A stretch of DNA of 64,000 nucleotides from Ascaris suum (taxonomy: Eukaryota > Nematoda > Chromadorea > Rhabditida > Ascarididae): assembly GCA_013433145.1 (NCBI GenBank), contig CM024191.1, forward strand, positions 450,501-514,500. The letters run 5' to 3'. The notes beneath the pieces are model-generated. The model was given only the letters and a program-made list of their open reading frames with translations, ran no database searches and had not been told where the DNA came from. The translations under genes were made by a program, and so were the position numbers. The first letter of the stretch is position 1; the number at the start of each line of letters is the position of its first letter. Positions 56,801 through 64,000 of this stretch are shown one piece after another.

Positions 56801-59800
56801 CGCAGTACAATCGTATATTAAAAAGTATGATAATGTAATACTTTATGACTTCTTATGATGTAATCAAAGAATATACTATGGTGATTCTTTATGAATTACC
56901 TTCATCGAAAATTTTAGCACATCTTTAATATGTTTTACTTTAAATTACACAATAGTTCCGAGCATAAATTTTACTTTCTTATTAATCAAAATTTTGCAAG
57001 GAAAGTGCTTACCAACTACGAAAACCTGTTTGTTGAAAGTCAGAGTTATGCTTGATTTCCACGTAAGAGCGACAAGTCGCATCACATTTAAACGAAACTG
57101 AGTCCAGGATTACTCGTATCCTTGCATCATTTGCCTGAAGATGCTTCTTTTCTTTCGCCTTTTTTTAAATTCGAATCCATTATATTAATACAGCTGACGA
57201 CTTGCACGTTTTAAAAAAATCCATAGCTGAGAGCGATACACGACCTTCAAATTGCTCGTAGCAATACGTCACCCACCTACACTATTTCACCTGTTCAAGT
57301 AGGGAAATTCAAGGATGCAATGTTTTCTGATATCCTTTTACTGTTGTATTATGGTGCAGATCTCATTAGCTCTAGGATATCATCCAGAAAAGGAGCATGT
57401 GTTTATAAAAGTATGACCTCGTGATGTTCGTCAGTAGAAAATGTAGTGGATATGACACTGGAGGTTTTCCCACTTGCCGTGATCTTATGTACACGCGGTA
57501 CTGAAATATTGTCAAGGGATTGTCTTGATTATGATGGATTTGGCATAAGAATGGACTTTTTATTGCCCAGCATACTGAGATTATTCGCTTGCGTTCAATC
57601 ATATGGCAACGGCTAGTGAGCAAATTGTGACAGACGTGCCGATTGACGTCATCGTAATAAAGATGGTAGAAGAGTCAGCACTAAAATAGGACCTTTATTC
57701 TCCAATAGCATCGTTGCACTCCTTTATAGATCAGGTGCTGCCAAAACGGACTAGCGGTGAGCTCACTTCCACAATCACCTGAATGTAGCAGCGGTCTTGT
57801 GTGTTAAAAACTATAATTCCCACGTTTCCGGGAGTGAGGTATACTAAGAATTAATTAAAAGTACGAGTGAGAAATCAAAAGGACACTAAAACCTATACGG
57901 AAGACCACAAAAACTGAAACAAAGCCTCGGCTTCGGTCATTAAAAATCCACCTACTATCTCACGAACTTATCCAAACATGCAGCTGCATAGCTTTTCTAA
58001 TTAACTGGTAAAAGTGCAATTTAGCAATGCTTTCGCTTCCCGATTTCCAAAACGGCAATGAAGAGACTGCTTAAACTATTTTATGGAGAACGACAACTGA
58101 GAATGACGGTAGAAATGACGCTAACTTGGTTGCACGTTACTGCACGTTGGACCTCCAAGTCCGGCTGGACATTTGCAAGTTAGGCAGTTATTCGGGTCCG
58201 GATATCCACCATTTTGACATAATAAAGTTGAATCGGTACAGCGATCTGGAATATTTTCTTGCACGATGTGCAAATTATAGCAAACCATTCTAATGGCAGT
58301 ATCGAAGAATAGAGCACAAACTTAGTCGATTTAGCACATGTAACCGTTTTTCAAGAAATACCCAGCAAGAAGTATTCATAATGTTATATGATGCCTATGA
58401 AGCAGAGAACAACTTATGAAATACCCGATAAAAGTTGCCGCATATAATGTTTCGAAATGGCAGTTAGTTTTCACATTGAAGCACAAATCAAACAGAATGT
58501 GGTTCAAAAGTTCCAGCTTAGAATATTGTCGACTACAGACTTTTTTTTCTCAAATAGCGTTTATGCAAATTTCTCGGGAAAGGGGTGTATTTTTTCAGCA
58601 GTGGGATGAAGTTTAATAATTTTACGTAAATCTGAGAAAGCATGAAAAATCAAGCACATACCGTTGCAGTATAATCGATTGACTTGTTTGACGTCAATAA
58701 ATGAGGGCCCAGATCGTTGCCCAATTGTACGCCTATAGTTCTTGTCAATAGTTTCAATCGTTGTATGATCCCAGTCGATCGTAAACGCCTTTCATAAAAT
58801 TGACGTCAAATAAATGCAGTAAAATGTATCACTAACAGCTCTCCTCAAAAACTTCTAAACAGAATAAGATCACGTTGATAGCTTCAATTTATCTCTTTTA
58901 AAATAGTGCCAAACAAATGAAAGCAGTGCCTTTATGGAAACAAAGGCTGTTGCAGATTTGCATATTTCGGAAGCAACATACAACTAGCTTATTGCTAACT
59001 TCATTGTGACAGATCAGCAGCTTTCTAGAAATATTTTTTGAAGAAAACCATTGTCGTTCGAAAACATGTTATCCATTGAAAGTATGCAAAATTTAAATCC
59101 ATCAATAAACATCAGTAAAAATTGTTCATCGCAGTTGCGTTATCGCCATAAAGGAAGTTTCCCTAATAATTAGGGAAACAGTAGAATAATGTGCGTTACT
59201 ATCGCTATATAACATCGTTGGATTATGCTCTGCGTAAATCTCAAGCAGTATTCATCTTAACAATTTGGGTGCTCACACTGTGTTGCGGATAAACAAAAAT
59301 ACTCACATTTGGGCCATAATGCATCACTGAGCCAAGATCATAGGGCAAGCCCATGTCATCTGTTTCAGCTGCAGAGCGCTTCACGAAATTCCCTTCCGTT
59401 CCTCTAGCGATATTTTCCTGCTTCAGCTGTATATAATTATCCCGATCGGGTCGCGATTGCTCATGCCAGAAGCCAAGTGAATGTCCCACTTCATGCATTA
59501 CGATGCCCTTCTAAACAATAACTCATTAACAGGTGCGCAACATTGTTCACTGAAAAATCAGCCTCATTGTGAAACGATAAAACTTACATCCTCGCAACCG
59601 TATCCAATTGATATTTGCTGACGTCCACCAGTTCTTCCAACGCTTGAGTAACACCTTAAAAACATTTTCACTAACGTTGCCACACCTGAATGAAATATAG
59701 CTGAAGTCGAAGCACTTTCAGTAATCGTGCCGCTTTTAAAAATAAGAGCATCAAAAGGCAACCCATCGATAAATTTCCGCTCAACATTAGCCGCCTCTAA

Positions 59801-62800
59801 GATATATTCGCCATAAACACAATAAAACTCGTTGAGCTGTTAAAATTGATGTATTTTTATAACTTTTTGTATCAGTTCCGCTGCATCAGGGAGCCAACTT
59901 GAGTGACAAAATTCATTAGCAAAGAATATAATGATTCGCATTTAGCTTCTTGCAGCCTGCACAGTTTCATGTCCACGAACCATTTGCGTTTTCCTAGAAA
60001 ACCAAAAAAAAAAAAAAAACCAACGTTTTTGAGTCAAACATAGAATGGATCGACCAAAGCGACAACTAAGATAGGCGTGAATAGAAAACCCTTTAAATAC
60101 AAGAGAATCAAGTTCACCGAAATCTCGAGCCAAATTTTCAATCAGAAAGAAAATGGCGAATATTCATGAAATACATACAAGAAGGAAGACATATGAGGCA
60201 GCTTCTACCGGTAAGAATGCCTCAACCTTAATCTAGAAGTATTTAATAAGGAATCTGTAACAACGCAAGGATTCTCAAAGACGTTTAGAAGATTCTGTGA
60301 GTTTACATCGGAGTTCTTGCACGAAAATAAGCAAAATTGCAAACGACAGCTAGATGCCTAATAAAAGACTCACCCGCTCCCTTTAAAGAAAACGACTTTG
60401 TCTGTGCCGACTCCATTTTCCATCCACCGCACACAAGTCTCCGATTGCCAGAAGTTAAGGGCTGATCTAATGACATTCCTCCAACTTTCTTAAATTTGAG
60501 GCATTTCAGACCGACCATCAAAGAAGTCAACACTAATGAAGGAAAACAACGAAAGTCGTTATGTATGGATACGAAGGCTGAAAAAACGCTTGTAGAGAAT
60601 TTCAACCGAGGGATGCCCCAGAAGACCTGAATTTGAAAATCTCTCTAAAATGTGTGATCTATTTCTACAATATCCCTCCGTTCCATTCTCCCCTCATTTC
60701 ACACTGCCTCTTTGTTGTCCTCCAGCATGCACCAGCAATCTTTTGATTTCAATCAGGCAGTATGAGTGTAGACATATATTCATAGCTTAAGTTGCGAAGT
60801 GAAGAAAACCTATCCAACTTGAGAAAATGACGTCACTTTCTGATTTGGAACGTGACATAAAAATGCCTTTTGAAAAATGCAGGGCAAATGCATTTTACTA
60901 GGAAGAATGCCAGCAGGATGTATTTCATATAGCTTTTCCTCTTCGAATCATGCTATTATTTTCCAACTTGCCTTTTTCAGCCTAGTTGAAGAGGTAAACA
61001 TAAGCTTCCAATGTCTTTGACATTCAAATATCCCTCTATGTTTCCTTGTCTCGTAAGTGCAAAATTTACTGCATATCATATAATAATAACGCCTTTCAAC
61101 TGGCCACTGTATGGCAAACGTCAATTTTTTGCGCATATGCAGCACTTAACAAGGTGCTCAATGCACAGTCAATATCACAGAGTGATCCAGGAAACGTGAC
61201 CTTACCATCGTCAGATTTAAATTCATAAGGTATTGGCTGGTTCTTATTCCACCGATATACGGAGCCTGTGATAACCTTACGTCGATGGCGCCGGTGCTCT
61301 TTTCTCCCTGTTCGACGCTCCTTTTCAGCTAGCACAATTCTACAATAATGGTGCCATCATTCTCTGGCTTTTTTTACCCATCGCGTGTCGCTTAATGGCC
61401 GACTGATTTCTATCAAAATGTGCTTACGACAAAAATTTATACATGAACAGTGGCATGCTAAACAAAAAAACCCGTGTAGTGAAGTATTGTTAACTAACCC
61501 TCTCTGAACGTTTGTTTTGCCCAGGCCGAATGAAAATATCTTCAACTTGAGATGCCTGTTCATCGGGAACTTTCCGCAAATAAACACTGCCAGTTGCAGA
61601 CGCTGTATAAAAGCAACATAGTGTAAATACTAAGGTGCACCAATTAATGCATTCCTTGTTATGGCTGCAAATCAGCTGTCAATAGTGTTCTATAGCATTT
61701 CCTTGATGCATGCTCATATTGATGCAAGTAGTGATCTAGCCAAGTGAGAGACTGACTTTGGCAACAAAGCCAACAATACTAAGGGCAAGTTTCTGGTTCA
61801 ATATCAAAACAACTCTAGATTTAAAGTGCTCTTAAAAGACGGCGATCAGTTACACTGAAGGAATGATGAAGGAATCAAATTAGCACACCGATAGAATTGG
61901 ATTATTTTTGTACCTACAAGGATTGGAAAAACTCTGAAATTCCAGCGTAAAGCTGTTTTTTTTTACAATAGGGTAGTCTTGAAAACCTACTGTCGTTCCT
62001 TTTTTGCTGTCTATCGTAATAGTACAAAACGAGTCAAATAATCAGAACCGTTTGCATTTTTCGACACGAATTAATCAAGAAAAAATTAATGGGAATAAAA
62101 GAAGGTAAATACAAACCCTTTAAGCTGGTCTACTGTCAAAACAATGTCACTCTCGAATAAGTCGTGAGATACCGGCCGATTTCTGCCGGTTTCCGTTCCA
62201 TCATAAATCGGTTCCAAACGGGGCTGAAAATGCGAATTTGCGAAGGTGGAGATTTGTGTTGCTAATGCTGCAAATTTGCTAAAAATAACGATGCAGATTT
62301 GCATAATTTGAAGAATAAATAGGCACAGCTCTGATTTCAGTGAAGAGACAACTGTTTCAGATAATGTTTGCACCATAGATAACCCTGGTAGAAGAATAAT
62401 GAGGCAAACTGATCTTCAAAATAACCGTTTTGAATCTGCTAATAGTGAGTGGGTGTTCGACGTACGCCAAGAGCAATGTTTCGCTATGATTTTTGATCAA
62501 TTAACGCCACGCTTTATTCGTTGATTAGCAGTTGTATGGCTGCTTATGGCTGCATGGATTTTTAGGTGTAATTATCGCTGGCTGTAAACATACTTTGTTG
62601 GGATGGGACTGTAAGGCTCTCTTCATGCAACGACCATTAAAAAATAGATGTGAATAAAACTGATGCACTGCGGGCACATCACTCTGAAGTGACGAGGATG
62701 TGCTGGATGAAACCCCCAAATCACGCAGCCTTATACGTAGAAACGACTAAAATTCGAAAGTTTTGGTGCTTCATTCGGCATCTTGGCATCACGATATACG

Positions 62801-63158
62801 CATACACTAACAGAAATAGTATATTTTTTCACCAGGAACCATGTGAAACAACCTTTTCAGCATTTTTAACAACTATTCCTCGGACAGTGTCTCCTCTCTT
62901 TCTTAGTTAACGCTGCTGTCATCATTTAGACCTAAAAACGGATGCATTGAATTTGTAGGCAAACAAAACTAGCATTTTGAGATTATGCACTATTAGCTAA
63001 TTTAATAAAAGAAAAAGAACAAAGCGTCTAACAAGAGGTGCATCGTCACTTTCACCAGCAAGTGCATGGAAGAATGCATGCATTAATTTCTGCACAGAGC
63101 CATAATCTTGATCGCGTTGATGATGAACATCTGAGTATCGAGTCACTTCGCCAAGCAT
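53601..63158 (-). CDS. Astacin metalloprotease with EGF and CUB domains (whole gene)
   Basis: Secreted zinc endopeptidase of the nematode nas family. Minus-strand exons in order: 63158-63033, 62223-62117, 61586-61499, 61320-61206, 60488-60374, 59654-59588, 59510-59307, 58788-58662, 58245-58141, 57778-57693, about 56585-56472, 56295-56265, 56213-56104, 53827-53601. Domains: prodomain, furin-like RRHRRK, catalytic domain, EGF, CUB, and a 74-residue Pro/Gly-rich tail; no thrombospondin repeat is seen. Intron phases agree at nearly all joins. The EGF sequence ([20 protein letters not shown]) is like the nas subgroup that includes nas-35 (dpy-31) to nas-37, known for cuticle processing; I cannot name the orthologue. 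The signal-peptide exon lies above 63158 or upstream of 62223 and was not fixed. The join 57693 to 56585 has a phase mismatch, so a small exon may be missing. Confidence 0.93.
53828..56103. other. Astacin last intron, nothing else seen
   Basis: A 2.3-kb very AT-rich intron. I searched it for Trp/Cys patterns of a thrombospondin type 1 repeat and saw none. Confidence 0.5.
56104..58245 (-). CDS. EGF and CUB domains of the astacin
   Basis: Exon 58245-58141 joins the catalytic domain in phase 1 and encodes one EGF-like module with six cysteines ([18 protein letters not shown] onward). Exon 57778-57693 opens the CUB domain: [15 protein letters not shown] and CYWRIK. Later CUB pieces are less conserved: about 56585-56472 ([14 protein letters not shown]), 56295-56265 ([10 protein letters not shown]) and 56213-56104 ([20 protein letters not shown], then GLFTLRYIQ), typical of the closing CUB strands in worm astacins. 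These modules probably position the protease on substrate or matrix. The region 57372-57690 also contains coding-like minus-strand stretches I could not place. Confidence 0.8.
58662..60488 (-). CDS. Astacin catalytic domain
   Basis: Exon 60488-60374: [20 protein letters not shown] and [13 protein letters not shown]. Exon 59654-59588: [20 protein letters not shown]. Exon 59510-59307: the zinc-binding signature [20 protein letters not shown] (three His ligands and catalytic Glu), then [11 protein letters not shown] with the Met-turn SxMHY and its zinc-side Tyr. Exon 58788-58662: [20 protein letters not shown] and VKQVNRLYC. The four conserved cysteines that form the two astacin disulphides are all present. 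Nothing catalytic is missing, so the enzyme should be active after prodomain removal. Confidence 0.96.
59686..59836 (-). CDS. Orphan exon inside an astacin intron
   Basis: A well-formed exon: acceptor TTTTAACAG at its upper end, 50 open codons, donor TTCAG|GTGTGG. It reads [40 protein letters not shown] and AIFHS. It starts phase 0 and ends phase 1, whereas the flanking astacin exons (60374 and 59654) join each other in phase 2, so it cannot be inserted without breaking the protease. It may be a remnant or an exon of a nested or alternative transcript. I see no family match. Confidence 0.4.
61206..63158 (-). CDS. Astacin prodomain and maturation site
   Basis: Exon 63158-63033 reads [20 protein letters not shown] and [18 protein letters not shown]. 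Exon 62223-62117 (acceptor TTTTCAG) reads [20 protein letters not shown], typical of nas prodomains where an acidic LFE-x-DI motif masks the active site. Exon 61586-61499 reads [20 protein letters not shown], and exon 61320-61206 reads [19 protein letters not shown], giving a furin-type RHRR cleavage site directly before the mature enzyme. Second-choice acceptors (61586 rather than 61606; 61320 rather than 61328) are needed to keep phase. The open frame above 62223 could include a signal peptide (MQICIVIF...). Confidence 0.75.
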
Positions 63159-63159
63159 C

Positions 63160-64000
63160 TGAGAAAATTGCATGTCAATGATAATTTAAAAAAAAAAAAA
63201 AATGCATAGAATAGTGCCATTTAGATTAGAACAAATTTTATGGAGAAGAAAATACTCTTCTAAAAGCTTAACCTTTATTACAGTCAATTATTTGTTTAAA
63301 ATCGTAATATATATATGAAAGAGCTTTAAACTATGAACCACTTTTGATGGTATTATTATTATTGTGATGACTTTGCATAAATTATATGTTGAATTCGTCT
63401 CATATTTTAGTTCTATTGTTTCTATTATTCATTCGTTTCTCCCACAATAGATATAGAAAATTCGTGTTGATGAGTTTTCACAACTTCTTTATACAATTTT
63501 TTTTTTCTAATTTTAACTTAATTTTCAATCGCTTTCAAAAGTAAATCTGATTAACTCCTCATTATCTTACAATGATATTTTCTCTCACTCGATTCAAAAT
63601 TATTTCTTATTTATGCCTGCATCATGAAACTGTATCGTAATCTCTTGTAGAGGTTAGTTTCCTTACTCGAAACACTTCTTGGCTGAGCTCGATTCCGTTT
63701 GTTGTAGCTTCGCTCATACGTGGTATATGTGGGGAAACCTCACTTGCGATGAACCTTCAACGAGGTATTCACTCAGTAGTCATTCGATAACTCAAATCCG
63801 CTACTCTCTTTTTGTTTTTCTGTAAGTTTTATTGAAAATGAAAAAGTTACTCGACTAGTCAAAACTATTTAGTTGATTATTGATGATCACTGCAATAGAC
63901 AGCATCAAATAGCAACGAGATGAAGCACAATCACCAAATGAAAGTTTTCACAAATGGCCTATTTAGTTTTAGTGTAGATGAGTGCAGTATGTGAACATTT
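63160..64000. other. Upstream region of the astacin gene
   Basis: Very AT-rich with an A-run near 63188-63201. It may hold the first (signal peptide) exon and promoter, but I could not identify either. Confidence 0.35.

Noticed and set aside
61357..61587. Minus ORF starting [12 protein letters not shown]
   Set aside because: Wrong frame of the astacin prodomain exon 61586-61499.

Overview
The window reads as nuclear DNA of a nematode, most likely a clade V strongylid (hookworm-like). It is AT-rich, with short coding exons, many introns of 46-150 bp mixed with introns of 1-4 kb, TTTCAG-type acceptors, long (TA)n and (GA)n microsatellites, and proteins whose nearest recognisable relatives are Caenorhabditis-type genes. 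I see no operon-like bacterial layout, rRNA, tRNA or CRISPR. Most genes are split into exons too short to stand out as ORFs, so I assembled models by hand from splice sites, intron phase and protein conservation.

Three genes are firmly recognised. (1) 1.7-23.7 kb, plus strand: a complete group-I-like metabotropic glutamate receptor (mgl-2 type) with ligand-binding domain, cysteine-rich domain, seven-helix domain and cytoplasmic tail in about 17-18 exons. (2) 32.6-34.7 kb, minus strand: a small Maf bZIP transcription factor with extended homology region and leucine zipper. (3) 53.6-63.2 kb, minus strand: an astacin metalloprotease (nas family) with prodomain, furin-like site, zinc site, Met-turn, EGF and CUB domains and a Pro/Gly-rich tail.

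Between them are gene fragments with good splice signals that I do not recognise: the C-terminus of a minus-strand gene at 0.8-1.4 kb; a plus-strand gene at 25.0-25.9 kb; minus-strand terminal exons at 27.8-28.1, 30.1-30.5 and 47.4-47.8 kb; a plus-strand gene at 38.3-39.4 kb followed by further exons at 39.7-41.0 kb; and small single-pass membrane protein genes at 41.5-42.9 and 48.6-51.7 kb, plus tail-like exons at 43.7-43.9 and 45.0-45.2 kb.

The most striking observation is a repeated error-like pattern. Four otherwise open coding regions (two sites in mgl-2, one in the Maf gene, one in the 25 kb gene) each need exactly one extra base, always inside a short homopolymer, to rejoin the conserved frame. 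Both mgl-2 shifts can be masked by a donor 4 nt downstream, so automatic gene models would silently carry wrong residues there. Other notable features are a 401-bp foldback element at 35.45-35.85 kb, a perfect 25-bp hairpin at 52.1 kb, candidate GC-AG introns in mgl-2, and an orphan exon inside an astacin intron. I found no clearly new multi-gene system.
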